From: Mameliella sp. CS4
GTDB lineage: Bacteria; Pseudomonadota; Alphaproteobacteria; Rhodobacterales; Rhodobacteraceae
Length of the DNA stretch: 64,000 bases
NCBI RefSeq assembly: GCF_019392335.1
Contig: NZ_JAHXRQ010000004.1
Span: forward strand, 203,964-267,963
Direction of reading: 5' to 3'
In this document: piece after piece, positions 1-8,159 of the stretch
Layout of the letters: each line of letters opens with the position of its first letter
Position numbering within the stretch: the stretch's first letter is position 1
The notes under the pieces: model-generated
Told to the model about the DNA's origin: nothing
The model's input: the letters and a program-made list of their open reading frames with translations, nothing else
Database searches by the model: none
Translations under genes and position numbers: made by a program

Positions 1-88
1 GGACCGACGCCGCGCGCCCTGCGCCCCAACCTTCGACAAAAGCCGTGGCCGCCTCTCCAAGCCCGATGAAGGCGATACGTTCAGACAT
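1..88 (-). CDS. NAD(P)-binding Rossmann dehydrogenase, N-terminal 29 residues only (cut by window edge)
   Basis: Only the first 29 codons are in the window. They begin MSERIAFIGLGEAATAF, a beta strand followed by a glycine-rich GLGEAA turn, as in 6-phosphogluconate/3-hydroxyisobutyrate-type dehydrogenases (the subgroup often carrying a DUF1932 C-terminus). The ATG overlaps the 3' end of the upstream hydrolase by 8 bases, so it is the last visible gene of the aromatic-acid operon. A role as an oxidoreductase acting on a pathway intermediate is inference from position; the catalytic domain cannot be seen. Confidence 0.7.
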   Translation of the reverse strand, partial: MSERIAFIGLGEAATAFVEGWGAGRAASV

Positions 89-740
89 GGCGCGCAATGA
101 ACTCCGCTGTTCGGTCATGGGCCAGCTCGGCGGCCTCGGGGACATGATCGGCAGGCCGCGCCTCGTTGGCAAAGGCATGGCCGGCGTCCTCGTAGGTAAA
201 GACCTCCATCCCCGGCCAGTAGGCCCGCGCGGCCTCCAGCATCTCGGGCGGGACATGGCTGTCCTCTGTCCCCCAGTGCCCCTGCACCGGCGCCGCCAAG
301 GGGGCGGTCTGGTAGGCATCCAGCCGGGTGCCGTAAAAGGACACCGCACAGGCCACGGGCAAGACCTGCGCCACGCGCAATGCCAGCCCGCCGCCCCAGC
401 AAAAGCCGATCACAGCCACCTTGCCACCACGCGCCGCCAGCATCGCCACGGTTGCCTCGACGTCCATCATCACCTGCTCGGGGTCAGAGGCCAGCATCAG
501 GTCACGCCCCCGGGGAGCCTCTGAAAAGGGGATCACCATGCCCTTGGCCTGGCGGTCGAAAAGCGCGGGCACCGCCACGTCATAGCCCTGCGCCGCGTAG
601 CGCGCCGCAACCGCCTTCAGCTGGTCCGTCACGCCAAAGATCTCTTGCAGGACCACGACCCCGCCCTTTCGCTGGCCCTCGGCCTCTGCCAGCCAGCACT
701 CCAGCACATGGCCGTCCCCGGCCGTCACTTGGGTCATCAT
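81..740 (-). CDS. dienelactone hydrolase family protein
   Basis: Alpha/beta hydrolase of 219 residues, the usual size for dienelactone hydrolases. The nucleophile is a cysteine in GFCWGGG (Cys114), with Glu33 in LQEIFG, Asp160 in GTEDSH and His188 in AGHAF, so the full DLH triad plus the accessory Glu is present. Family members open lactone rings such as dienelactone; here the neighbours degrade 2-pyrone-4,6-dicarboxylate, so another lactone of that route is a reasonable but unproven substrate. The start is the first ATG of an ATGATG pair behind AGGAAGG; a GTG nine bases upstream is less likely. No signal peptide, so cytoplasmic. Confidence 0.88.
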   Translation of the reverse strand: MMTQVTAGDGHVLECWLAEAEGQRKGGVVVLQEIFGVTDQLKAVAARYAAQGYDVAVPALFDRQAKGMVIPFSEAPRGRDLMLASDPEQVMMDVEATVAMLAARGGKVAVIGFCWGGGLALRVAQVLPVACAVSFYGTRLDAYQTAPLAAPVQGHWGTEDSHVPPEMLEAARAYWPGMEVFTYEDAGHAFANEARPADHVPEAAELAHDRTAEFIARHV

Positions 741-795
741 GCCCGTCACCTTCCTCTGTGATCGGCGCGCGGGGCGTGCCCGCGCGCCGCCCTCT

Positions 796-1770
796 TCATT
801 GGCCGACCGCGATCCCGGCTTCTTCGAAGTATTTCAGCGCGCCGGGGTGGTAGGGCACCTCCGAGGCCGGGGCCATCGTCGCCGCATCGGCACGGGCAAA
901 GGCGCCAAAGCTGGCCTTGAGCGCCTCCTTGCCCTCGACCACGGCCTTGGTCATCTCGTAGACAAGGTCATCGTCCACGTCGCCATTGGTCAGCAGCACC
1001 CACGGGATCGCCATCAGGTTGGCGCCATAGTCCTGCAGCCCGTTGATCTTGTCGTTCTGCGGCAGGGACACGATGTTGCCCGCCGGCAGGAACTCCTTGA
1101 AGGCCGCCTGCCCCGCCTCGGAATTGTCCAGCGAGATGTAGCAGAGCCCGCCGCGATCCTGCAGCTTGACCGCCGCCTGCTGACCGGCACCGGAGTTCAG
1201 GCTGACCAGCGCCACGTCGACCAGCTCATCCCCCAGCGCGTTGATGCCCGCCACGAAACTGGCCACCGGAACCTTCTGGAAATCGTCATAGCTGAGGCCA
1301 GCATTGGCGAGGCCTCCGGCGATGTAGAAGGGAATGATGGTGGACGAGGTGTATTCCGACGCGATGCGCAGGTCCCCCGCCTTATCCTTCAACTCGGCGA
1401 CAGAGGTCAGGCCCAGGTCGCAGGGCGCCATGATCGAGGTGGTCAGCGGGAACATCGTGCCCACCAGCCGCATGTTGGGATGGGCGCGGTCATAATTGCC
1501 GGTGCCCGTATAGGCGTATTCCGCCTCGACCCCGTTCGAGAACCCGAAGTCCACCTCGCCCGAGTTGATCAGCGGCAGGTAGCCCACCAGCGGCTGCGTC
1601 CGGGCGATGATGCCCGCCTCGTTCGCCACCTTGGCCACCGCCTGCCCGGTGTTGTAGGCCAGCGAGCCTTGTGCCCCGCTGGCCACGGTCACCACCTGTG
1701 CTGTCGCCGCCCCGGCCCCCAGTGTCAGCGCAAGCGCGCCACCCAGGATCGTTGCCTTGAGACATGTCAT
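796..1770 (-). CDS. TAXI family TRAP transporter solute-binding protein
   Basis: Periplasmic binding component of 324 residues with a clear Sec signal peptide (hydrophobic stretch followed by GAATA-Q at about residues 20-25). The mature part has the TAXI-family layout, including SGAQGSLAYNTGQAVAK near the N-terminus and a late GALKYFEEAGI motif. TAXI proteins capture substrate for TRAP permeases using an ion gradient. The ATG overlaps the permease stop as ATGA and has a strong GGAGGAG site, which should give high expression of the binding protein. Ligand unknown; the adjacent catabolic genes suggest a di- or tricarboxylate such as 2-pyrone-4,6-dicarboxylate. Confidence 0.92.
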   Translation of the reverse strand: MTCLKATILGGALALTLGAGAATAQVVTVASGAQGSLAYNTGQAVAKVANEAGIIARTQPLVGYLPLINSGEVDFGFSNGVEAEYAYTGTGNYDRAHPNMRLVGTMFPLTTSIMAPCDLGLTSVAELKDKAGDLRIASEYTSSTIIPFYIAGGLANAGLSYDDFQKVPVASFVAGINALGDELVDVALVSLNSGAGQQAAVKLQDRGGLCYISLDNSEAGQAAFKEFLPAGNIVSLPQNDKINGLQDYGANLMAIPWVLLTNGDVDDDLVYEMTKAVVEGKEALKASFGAFARADAATMAPASEVPYHPGALKYFEEAGIAVGQ

Positions 1771-3683
1771 GTCGTTCTCCTCCCTTGATTTGTTTTTTCA
1801 CCTGCGCGGGCGCGCAGTCTCAGAATGACGGCCAGCGCCAGGATCATCAGCGCCGCCGGTATGTGCCAGGCCGCCGCCCCGGGCAGAAAGCCCAGCGGCA
1901 GCGTGACGATCCCCAGCGCCACCACCCCCAGCCGCAGGACCGCCGACAGGCGGTTGCCCCAGAACCCCACGATCCCGGTCGTCACCGCCCCGACCCCGAT
2001 CAGCGCAAGCCCCAGGTTCAGCACGATCCCGGTCCAACTGCCCTGCATCAGGATCTCGGGCGTGGCGACAAAGACAAAGGGCAGGATGAAGGCCGCCCAG
2101 CCCACCCGCATCGCCGCCAGGCCGGTGCCCAGCGGATCGTCCTTGGTGATCGTCGCCGCCGCAAAGGCGGCCAGCGCCACGGGGGGCGTGATCATCGACA
2201 TCATGCCGAAATACAGAATGAACAGATGCGCCGCGATCTGGTCGATCCCCGCCTCGACCAGCGAGGGCGCCACCAGCGCCGCCAGCAGGACATAGACACC
2301 CGAAGTCGGCATCCCCATGCCCAGCACGATGCAGATCACTGCCGAGATCCCGAGCAGCAGCACCACGTTGGCCCCGACCGCATCCACAAGAACCAATGTC
2401 AGCGCAAAGCCCAGACCCGTGATGTTCAGGATGCCGATGACAAATCCCGCCGCCGCCACCACCAGGATCAGGTCCACAATGCCGGTGCCGGTTTCGACGA
2501 AGGTCTGACCCAGGGTTTTCAGCGTCAGCCGCTGGCCGCGATAGCTGCGCAGGAAACTGACCAGCACGATGGCCACCGCAGAAAGCAACGCGGAATCCGC
2601 CGGGTCCATCCGTCGCCAGAACAGTGCGCCCAGCAGCACCCCAAAGGGGATCACGAAATGCCAGCCCTCGCGCAGCACCTGGCGCACGGTCAGCCCGTCC
2701 ACGTCCGAAGGCGCGATCCGGTCACGTCCCGCAATCAGGTCCACCTGAAGGAAGACGCTGAAATAATACAGCGCCGCGGGCAACAAGGCCGCTCCCGCCA
2801 CGGTGAAATAGGAAATGTCCAGGAACTCGGCCATCAGAAAGGCCGCGGCCCCCATGATCGGCGGCGTTAGCTGACCGCCGGTCGAGGCCACCGCCTCGAT
2901 CGCACCCGCGTCACGTTTCGTGTATCCGCCACGCTGCATCAAGGGAATGGTGACGACCCCGGTCGTCACCACGTTGGACACCGCAGACCCTGAGATCGAG
3001 CCAAAGAGCGCCGAGCCCACCACGGAGATCTTGGCGCTGCCCCCGCGTGACCGCCCCGTGGCCGCCATCGCGAGATCCGTGAAAAAGGCCCCACCCCCGG
3101 CGGCGAACAGCAGCTTGCCGAAAAAGACAAACAGCAGAACGATGATCGTCCCCACCGCCAGCGGCGTGGAAAAGACCGCGTTCGGGTCAAAGCCGACGTA
3201 TTGCACCAGTCGCACCGGCGACAGCTCCTTGCCGATCAGCCGCCCCGGCACCTTGTCCGCGAACAGGGCATACACCAGAAACACGCCCACGATCCCGAAG
3301 AGCATCCAGCCCGCCCGCCGCCGCACGCCCTCCATCACGGCGATCACGACGACGGTTCCGACCAGCGTGATCTGCCAGGGCCGGTAGGGCTGTTCCTTCA
3401 GCAGCCAGACGAAATTCCAGGCGGCATACATCAGCACCCCGAAGGCGATCAGGGCGATGCCGCCGTCGATCCAGCCCACACGCTCCTTTTCCTGCCCACG
3501 AAAGTCGAAGTTCAGGTAGGCGATGGTCAGCGCCAGCCCCAGTTGCAGCGCCATGTACTGCTGCGTCAGGACGGCGAAACCCAGCCGTGTCGGCGCCTCG
3601 ATGTTCCACAGGATGCAGGCCACAACCATCACCGTCGCCAGGCCTGCCACAAGGGCCGCGCGGATGCCCGTCGCGCGCATCAT
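1767..3683 (-). CDS. TRAP transporter permease, fused small and large subunits (TAXI type)
   Basis: Inner-membrane protein of 638 residues, the size of fused 4TM plus 12TM (DctQ-DctM-like) permeases that work with TAXI binding proteins. Many hydrophobic segments are visible, with the conserved large-subunit pieces STGGQLTPPIMGAAAFLMAE and LGMGMPTSGVYVLLAALVAP and, near the end, FILYFGMMSMITPPVALAAF. The start is the ATG that overlaps the LigI stop as ATGA; the open frame extends further upstream only inside LigI. Coupled downstream to its binding protein by another ATGA overlap. It should be a Na+- or H+-driven importer for the substrate of this operon. Confidence 0.93.
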   Translation of the reverse strand: MMRATGIRAALVAGLATVMVVACILWNIEAPTRLGFAVLTQQYMALQLGLALTIAYLNFDFRGQEKERVGWIDGGIALIAFGVLMYAAWNFVWLLKEQPYRPWQITLVGTVVVIAVMEGVRRRAGWMLFGIVGVFLVYALFADKVPGRLIGKELSPVRLVQYVGFDPNAVFSTPLAVGTIIVLLFVFFGKLLFAAGGGAFFTDLAMAATGRSRGGSAKISVVGSALFGSISGSAVSNVVTTGVVTIPLMQRGGYTKRDAGAIEAVASTGGQLTPPIMGAAAFLMAEFLDISYFTVAGAALLPAALYYFSVFLQVDLIAGRDRIAPSDVDGLTVRQVLREGWHFVIPFGVLLGALFWRRMDPADSALLSAVAIVLVSFLRSYRGQRLTLKTLGQTFVETGTGIVDLILVVAAAGFVIGILNITGLGFALTLVLVDAVGANVVLLLGISAVICIVLGMGMPTSGVYVLLAALVAPSLVEAGIDQIAAHLFILYFGMMSMITPPVALAAFAAATITKDDPLGTGLAAMRVGWAAFILPFVFVATPEILMQGSWTGIVLNLGLALIGVGAVTTGIVGFWGNRLSAVLRLGVVALGIVTLPLGFLPGAAAWHIPAALMILALAVILRLRARAGEKTNQGRRTT

Positions 3684-4567
3684 GCCTCTTCCGGCCAGTA
3701 AAGCCGCATCGGGTTGTCCACCAGCAACCGCTGCCGCAGGCCCTCTGTCACCGCGATGCGCGGGATGACATCGACCAGCGCGCCATCGTCGGGCACATGG
3801 CTTTTCATGTTGGGATGCGGCCAATCGGTGCCCCAAAGCACCCGGTCCGGAAACCGTTCCACCAGTGCGCGCGCAAAGGGCACCACGTCGTCATAGGGCG
3901 GCCCCGCCACGGTCAGCCGCTCCGGGCAGGACACCTTGACCCAGTACCGCGTGTCCTCTGCCAGAAATTCCATGAAGGCGCGAAAGCCCGCGCCCTCGAT
4001 CCCTTCGGCGACATCGGGTCGGCCCATGTGATCGACAACGACGATCCCCGGCAGGCGTCGCACCAGCGGCGCCACCTCTTCAAGGTCCGGTCCCTCGAAA
4101 TAGACCACGATGTGCCAGCCCAGCCGCGCGACCTTGGCCGCGATCCGTTCAAAGACCTCGTGCGGCGTCGCATCGACCAGCCGCTTGACGAAATTGAAGC
4201 GCACACCGCGCACACCCGCCGCATGCAGCGCCTGCAATTCCGCGTCCTGGACATCGGCCCCCACGATGGCAACACCGCGCGCCAGCCCGCCCGAGGCCTC
4301 AAGCGCATCGACAAGCGCCGCGTTGTCCTTGCCGTGGCAGCTGGCCTGAACGATCACATTGCGCGCGAATCCCAGGTCATCGCGCAGCTCGAACAGCTTT
4401 TCCTTGGGCGCGTCGCAGGGCGTGTACTTCCGCTCTGGCGCGTAGGGAAACTCCGCCCCGGGACCGAAGACATGGCAATGCGCGTCCACCGCCCCCTGGG
4501 GCGGGTGATACTCCGGCTGCTTCGGCGACGGGTGAAACGGCAGGTAACCCGGTGTCATCTCGCTCAT
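3680..4567 (-). CDS. ligI: 2-pyrone-4,6-dicarboxylate hydrolase (LigI-type amidohydrolase)
   Basis: Hydrolyses 2-pyrone-4,6-dicarboxylate to 4-oxalomesaconate in extradiol degradation of protocatechuate, gallate and syringate-derived compounds. The 295-residue protein is an amidohydrolase of the COG3618 group: VDAHCHVFGP places His30 and His32, DHMGRPD gives His180, and GTDWPHPN gives Asp248, matching the catalytic Asp expected in LigI. Length is right for the family. It sits between the tautomerase (ATGA overlap upstream) and the TRAP permease (ATGA overlap downstream), so product and next enzyme are encoded side by side. Cytoplasmic. Confidence 0.92.
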   Translation of the reverse strand: MSEMTPGYLPFHPSPKQPEYHPPQGAVDAHCHVFGPGAEFPYAPERKYTPCDAPKEKLFELRDDLGFARNVIVQASCHGKDNAALVDALEASGGLARGVAIVGADVQDAELQALHAAGVRGVRFNFVKRLVDATPHEVFERIAAKVARLGWHIVVYFEGPDLEEVAPLVRRLPGIVVVDHMGRPDVAEGIEGAGFRAFMEFLAEDTRYWVKVSCPERLTVAGPPYDDVVPFARALVERFPDRVLWGTDWPHPNMKSHVPDDGALVDVIPRIAVTEGLRQRLLVDNPMRLYWPEEA

Positions 4568-5631
4568 GCCTCGATCTCCTTTGGAAAGACAATGCCATCC
4601 ATCAGCTTGCGCGCGGTGCGCAGCACCTCGGCGCGCACGACCTCGCCGTTTTCCAGATGCCCGACCACCGTCATCTCGCCGGTCGGGTGTTCCACCGACA
4701 GCGCCTTGGGGTCGCCCTTGGGCAAGACCGACAGGTCATGGCCCACGGCCCCCTCTGTCAGGCAGGCGGTCGCAACGCTGACCGCCCCCAGCACGCCAAT
4801 CGCCTTGTGGCAGCGGTGCGGGATGAAGGTCCGCGTCGCAATCGCCCCGCCCGCGCGCGGCGCGCTCACCAGCGTCATCTTGGGCACGGATTTCTCGGCC
4901 ACGTCGCCAAGGCTCATCATCGGCCCCGCCGCCAGGCGGATCGCCTCCAGCCGTGCGCGCAGGGCCTCGTCCGCCTCCAGCGCCTCCGGCGCCTCGTCGC
5001 CCGCGATCCCAAGGTCCGCAGCCCGCAGCATGACGCAGGGCATGCCGTTGTCGATCAATGTCACCTCGACACCGTCGATCACGTCCGCGACCCGGCCACT
5101 GGGGAACAACGCCCCGCAACTGGACCCGGCGGTGTCGCGAAAGGCAATCGGCACCGGCGCCGCTGTTCCCGGCACCCCGTCGATCCGGGCATCTCCCGCA
5201 TAGTCCACGCGCCCGCCCGGAGTCGCCACCCGCGCCACCGCCACCTGGCCGGTGTTCTCCATCCAGATCGTCACCGGCGTCTCCGCGCCCCGCACGGGCA
5301 CCAGCCCGCGTTCGATGGCAAAAGGGCCGACACCGGCCAGGATATTGCCGCAGTTCTGCGCATCCGTGACCAGCGCCCGATCCACGAAAACCTGCAGGAA
5401 CAGGTACTCCACGTCGATCCCCTCGCGCTCGGAGGGACGAAGCACAGCGACCTTCGAGGTCAAAGGATCAGCGCCGCCCATGCCGTCGATCTGCCGCGGA
5501 TCGGGAGAGCCCATGACCCCCAGCAAAACCGCGTCCCGCGCCGACACGTCCCGGGGCAAGTCCGAGGCCAGGAAATAGCCCCCCTTCGAGGTCCCGCCGC
5601 GCATCCACATGACCGGCAGGCCCTCACTCAT
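4564..5631 (-). CDS. galD: 4-oxalomesaconate tautomerase, PrpF/GalD family
   Basis: Isomerase of 355 residues that should interconvert the keto and enol forms of 4-oxalomesaconate before hydration. The N-terminus [15 protein letters not shown] is the PrpF-fold signature shared by GalD and PrpF; the rest ([33 protein letters not shown]) also fits this two-domain diaminopimelate-epimerase-like fold. The start chosen is the ATG overlapping the upstream aldolase stop by 8 bases; the longer open frame upstream is read inside the aldolase. Its partners GalB and the aldolase are in the same operon, which favours GalD over the propionate-pathway paralogue PrpF. Confidence 0.88.
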   Translation of the reverse strand: MSEGLPVMWMRGGTSKGGYFLASDLPRDVSARDAVLLGVMGSPDPRQIDGMGGADPLTSKVAVLRPSEREGIDVEYLFLQVFVDRALVTDAQNCGNILAGVGPFAIERGLVPVRGAETPVTIWMENTGQVAVARVATPGGRVDYAGDARIDGVPGTAAPVPIAFRDTAGSSCGALFPSGRVADVIDGVEVTLIDNGMPCVMLRAADLGIAGDEAPEALEADEALRARLEAIRLAAGPMMSLGDVAEKSVPKMTLVSAPRAGGAIATRTFIPHRCHKAIGVLGAVSVATACLTEGAVGHDLSVLPKGDPKALSVEHPTGEMTVVGHLENGEVVRAEVLRTARKLMDGIVFPKEIEA

Positions 5632-6295
5632 AGCGCAGGCCCTTCTCGGCCAGCCGGGCACGCATGTCGTAGATGTCCAGCCCCAGCTCGCCCGCGGCCA
5701 GGCGCTGCCGCTTGGCCTCTTCCGCGTCCAGCCGCGCCTGCGCCTTCTGCATGACCTCAGCCGCCTCGGCGCGCGGCACGACGCAGACGCCGTCATCGTC
5801 GGCCACCACCACGTCGCCGGGGTTCACCAGCGCGCCCGCGCAGACCACCGGCACATTCACCGATCCGACCGTCTCCTTCACCGTCCCCTGCGCCGAGACC
5901 GCCGTCGACCAGACGGCAAACCCCATCGCCCGCAGGTCCTTCGTGTCCCGCACGCCCGCGTCGATCACCAACGCCCGGCACCCCCGCGCCATCGCGCTCG
6001 TCGCCAGCAGGTCGCCGAAATAGCCCATGTCGCAGGGGGCCGTCGGCGCCAGCACCAGCACGTTCCCCTCCCGCAACTGCTCGATGGCCACATGCACCAT
6101 CCAGTTGTCGCCGGGCGGCGCGCTGATCGTCACCGCCGACCCGGCGGTCCCCTTGTCCTGCTGGATCGGCCGCATGGCCGAGGACATCAGCCCCCGCCGC
6201 CCCATCGCCTCGTGCACCGTGGCGACACCGGCCGCCCCCAACCGCGCGATCAGCTCCGGCTCACACCGCTCGACGTTCTGCACAACGACACCCAT
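5624..6295 (-). CDS. ligK: 4-carboxy-4-hydroxy-2-oxoadipate aldolase (LigK/GalC, RraA-like fold)
   Basis: Metal-dependent class II aldolase of 223 residues that cleaves 4-carboxy-4-hydroxy-2-oxoadipate to pyruvate and oxaloacetate, the last step of the protocatechuate 4,5-cleavage and gallate pathways. The family signature runs from [11 protein letters not shown] (Asp95) to [12 protein letters not shown], with Arg116 for substrate and Asp117 for the divalent metal. LigK-type length; regulator RraA proteins are shorter, and the surrounding pathway genes support the aldolase. Separated from the upstream dioxygenase by about 60 bases holding a hairpin, so its expression may be partly uncoupled. 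Confidence 0.9.
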   Translation of the reverse strand: MGVVVQNVERCEPELIARLGAAGVATVHEAMGRRGLMSSAMRPIQQDKGTAGSAVTISAPPGDNWMVHVAIEQLREGNVLVLAPTAPCDMGYFGDLLATSAMARGCRALVIDAGVRDTKDLRAMGFAVWSTAVSAQGTVKETVGSVNVPVVCAGALVNPGDVVVADDDGVCVVPRAEAAEVMQKAQARLDAEEAKRQRLAAGELGLDIYDMRARLAEKGLRYE

Positions 6296-6312
6296 GACGC
6301 GCGCCTCCCTGT

Positions 6313-6333
6313 TTCTTCTCTCTCAAAATACTC
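6313..6333 (-). repeat. GAGTATTT-N6-AGAAGAA intergenic element, copy 1
   Basis: Read on the minus strand this is GAGTATTT, six variable bases, AGAAGAA. The same two blocks with the same spacing recur at 58333-58353, also on the minus strand, also between two co-oriented genes and also after a GC-rich hairpin. It fills most of the spacer between the dioxygenase and the aldolase. Confidence 0.5.
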
Positions 6334-6352
6334 AAAACGGGGCGCAGCCCCG
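6333..6352 (-). terminator. hairpin plus short T run inside the operon (possible attenuator)
   Basis: On the minus strand CGGGGC-TGC-GCCCCG (6352 to 6338) is followed directly by TTTTGAG. It lies three bases past the stop of the dioxygenase gene and 43 bases before the aldolase start. The short stem and four T residues suggest partial termination or an mRNA-stability end rather than a full stop, since the genes on both sides belong to one pathway. Confidence 0.45.
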
Positions 6353-6354
6353 AC

Positions 6355-7320
6355 TCACCGCTCGACAGGCGGCGTGCCATGCGTGTGGAAGGTCTCGATC
6401 GTCTTCAGCCCCCAGGCCTGGCCCTTCTTGCGGTCCGCCTCGGTCCAGACCACCGGCTCCCAGTCGGGGGCCAGCATCAGCCGCGCCCCGGCATTGGCCA
6501 GTTCGATCCGGTTGCCCGCCGGCTCCCAGGCGTAGAGGAAGAACGACCCCTGAATCGCGTGCTTGTGCGGGCCGGTCTCGATGTGCACGCCGTTTTCCAG
6601 GTAGATGTCGGCGGCGCGCAGGATGTCCTCGCGCTGGTCGGTGGCATAGGTGACATGGTGCAGCCGCTTCTGCCCACCGCCGCGTTCCTCGGAACAGACC
6701 AGATCGTAGGTCTTGTTGTTGCAGGTGAACCAGCACCCGCCCATCCGCCCGTTGTCCAGCTGGATCAGTTCGGTCACGCGATGGCCCAGGCAGGTTTCGA
6801 CGAAGCGGCGAAACTCGCTGACGTCCTCGCCCAGCAGGTTCACATGGTCGATCCGCCGGGGCGAAATCCCTTGCGCATGAAACCGGCTGGACAGGTTTTT
6901 GAGCGCCGATGCATCCTCGGGCGGGGCCTGGTATTTCACCGTCTCCCAGTAAAGCTCGAAGACATGGCCGAACGGATCCTCGAACCGGAAGGACGGCCCG
7001 TGGCCCATATCGCCCTCGGTCCAGCCCAGCACCTTGTACTCCGAGGCCTCGATCGCCGCGACCCGGCGTTTCAGCGCCTCTGGCGAGGAACAGCGATAGG
7101 CGACATGGCCCACGCCCGTCGTCTCATGCGCGGTGAGCTTCATCGAGTGGAACTCGTAATCGTCCCAGGCGCGCAGGTAAGCGCTATTGCCTTCGCGTCC
7201 CGAGAGTTTCAGGCCAAAGACACGGGTGAAGAAATCAAGGCTCTCGTCGAACCTGTCGGTGTAGACCTCGACATGCCCAAGATGGGCGATGTCGAAATTC
7301 GGATTTGTGGGCTGGGTCAT
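6355..7320 (-). CDS. type I (VOC-fold) extradiol ring-cleavage dioxygenase
   Basis: Protein of 321 residues with two vicinal-oxygen-chelate modules, GHVEVYTDRFDESLDFF from about residue 15 and IDHVNLLGEDVSEFRRF from about 158. Candidate Fe(II) ligands are His159 (RIDHVN), His221 or His222 (LHHVTYA) and Glu273 (NRIELANAG), the expected 2-His-1-carboxylate set of catechol-2,3-dioxygenase-like enzymes. It should open an aromatic ring beside a hydroxyl pair. Substrate unknown; the downstream enzymes point to a carboxylated catechol or pyrogallol. ATG chosen behind GAGG; a GTG overlapping the upstream stop (7332) is the alternative. Confidence 0.85.
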   Translation of the reverse strand: MTQPTNPNFDIAHLGHVEVYTDRFDESLDFFTRVFGLKLSGREGNSAYLRAWDDYEFHSMKLTAHETTGVGHVAYRCSSPEALKRRVAAIEASEYKVLGWTEGDMGHGPSFRFEDPFGHVFELYWETVKYQAPPEDASALKNLSSRFHAQGISPRRIDHVNLLGEDVSEFRRFVETCLGHRVTELIQLDNGRMGGCWFTCNNKTYDLVCSEERGGGQKRLHHVTYATDQREDILRAADIYLENGVHIETGPHKHAIQGSFFLYAWEPAGNRIELANAGARLMLAPDWEPVVWTEADRKKGQAWGLKTIETFHTHGTPPVER

Positions 7321-7328
7321 GGCGGGCC

Positions 7329-8060
7329 TCACAATTCATCCACGGTGCGCGGAAAGATCGACTGGAACCCTTCCGCGTACTGGCAGTCACGCCCGCCGGA
7401 CTGCCCGCCCGAGTTGCGCTTGAAATGATTGGCGCGCTGCTGCGCGACGCGGGTGTAATAGTCCCACAGGTGGACCTGCCCCTGCATGCATTCCATCGCC
7501 GCGCGCTTTTTCGCCCAAACCGGGGTGATGTCGAGAAAGACATCGGGCTTCCATCCCATTTGCTCGGTCTGATGAGGTTCGAACAGGTAGAGTTGCGGCG
7601 CACCCAGCACCTTTTCGCCCGGATTGTGGCCCCAGGCCTGCGCAATCATGCGCGCCTCCAGCGCCACCTGCGTCATGTACATGTGGTCGGTGTTGTAGGG
7701 GTCGTATTGCGAATGGCTCATCATGAAGTTCGGCTGAACCTTGCGGATCAGGTCCACAAGCGCGAACTTGTCCTCCCGCTCCAGGTGAAGGGGATAGTCG
7801 CCCAGATCGTAGCAGACCAGATCATGCGCCCCAAGCGCCTCTGCCGCGGCTTCGGCCTCGACCCGGCGGATGTCCTTGACCTCCTGCAGGCTCTTGCCTT
7901 CCTTCCAGAGCCGGGCGCTTTCGCCCCTTTCGCCGAAGGATAGGCAGGCCACCGTCACCTCGTAGCCCATCTCTGCATGCAGGGCGATCGCGCCACCACA
8001 CCGCCAGACAAAATCCGCCGCATGGGCCGAAATCACCAGCGCCGTCTTCTTCCCGCTCAT
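7329..8060 (-). CDS. galB: 4-oxalomesaconate hydratase, GalB-type PIG-L family zinc protein
   Basis: PIG-L/LmbE-fold protein of 243 residues. Instead of the deacetylase motif HPDD it has SAHAADFVWRCGGA (His13, Asp16) and later YDPYNTDHMYM, the arrangement I associate with GalB, the zinc-dependent hydratase that converts 4-oxalomesaconate to 4-carboxy-4-hydroxy-2-oxoadipate. The presence of GalD, the aldolase and LigI in the same operon supports hydratase over deacetylase. First gene of the operon, with a strong GGAGGAGGA site before the ATG. Cytoplasmic, no signal peptide. Confidence 0.88.
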   Translation of the reverse strand: MSGKKTALVISAHAADFVWRCGGAIALHAEMGYEVTVACLSFGERGESARLWKEGKSLQEVKDIRRVEAEAAAEALGAHDLVCYDLGDYPLHLEREDKFALVDLIRKVQPNFMMSHSQYDPYNTDHMYMTQVALEARMIAQAWGHNPGEKVLGAPQLYLFEPHQTEQMGWKPDVFLDITPVWAKKRAAMECMQGQVHLWDYYTRVAQQRANHFKRNSGGQSGGRDCQYAEGFQSIFPRTVDEL

Positions 8061-8099
8061 GCCGTCCGTTCCTCCTCCGCTTGTGGCGCACAGTCTGCC

Positions 8100-8109
8100 C
8101 CCAATTGGG
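8100..8109. promoter_or_regulatory. palindrome CCCAATTGGG upstream of galB
   Basis: A perfect 10-bp palindrome 40 bases upstream of the galB start codon. A related half (CCAATT) recurs about 10 bases further upstream at 8118-8123. The position fits an operator in the leader or near the start of transcription; no regulator gene is present in the visible operon. Confidence 0.35.
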
Positions 8110-8149
8110 ACGGACCGCCAATTCGAAAGCCGGCGGGATCATGAATTTT

Positions 8150-8159
8150 TGCTATAGCA
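8150..8159. promoter_or_regulatory. palindrome TGCTATAGCA, possible operator or -10 of the galB operon
   Basis: A perfect 10-bp palindrome centred about 95 bases upstream of galB. It contains TATAGC, which could itself serve as a -10 element, so a repressor bound here would occlude RNA polymerase. Inferred only from symmetry and position. Confidence 0.35.
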
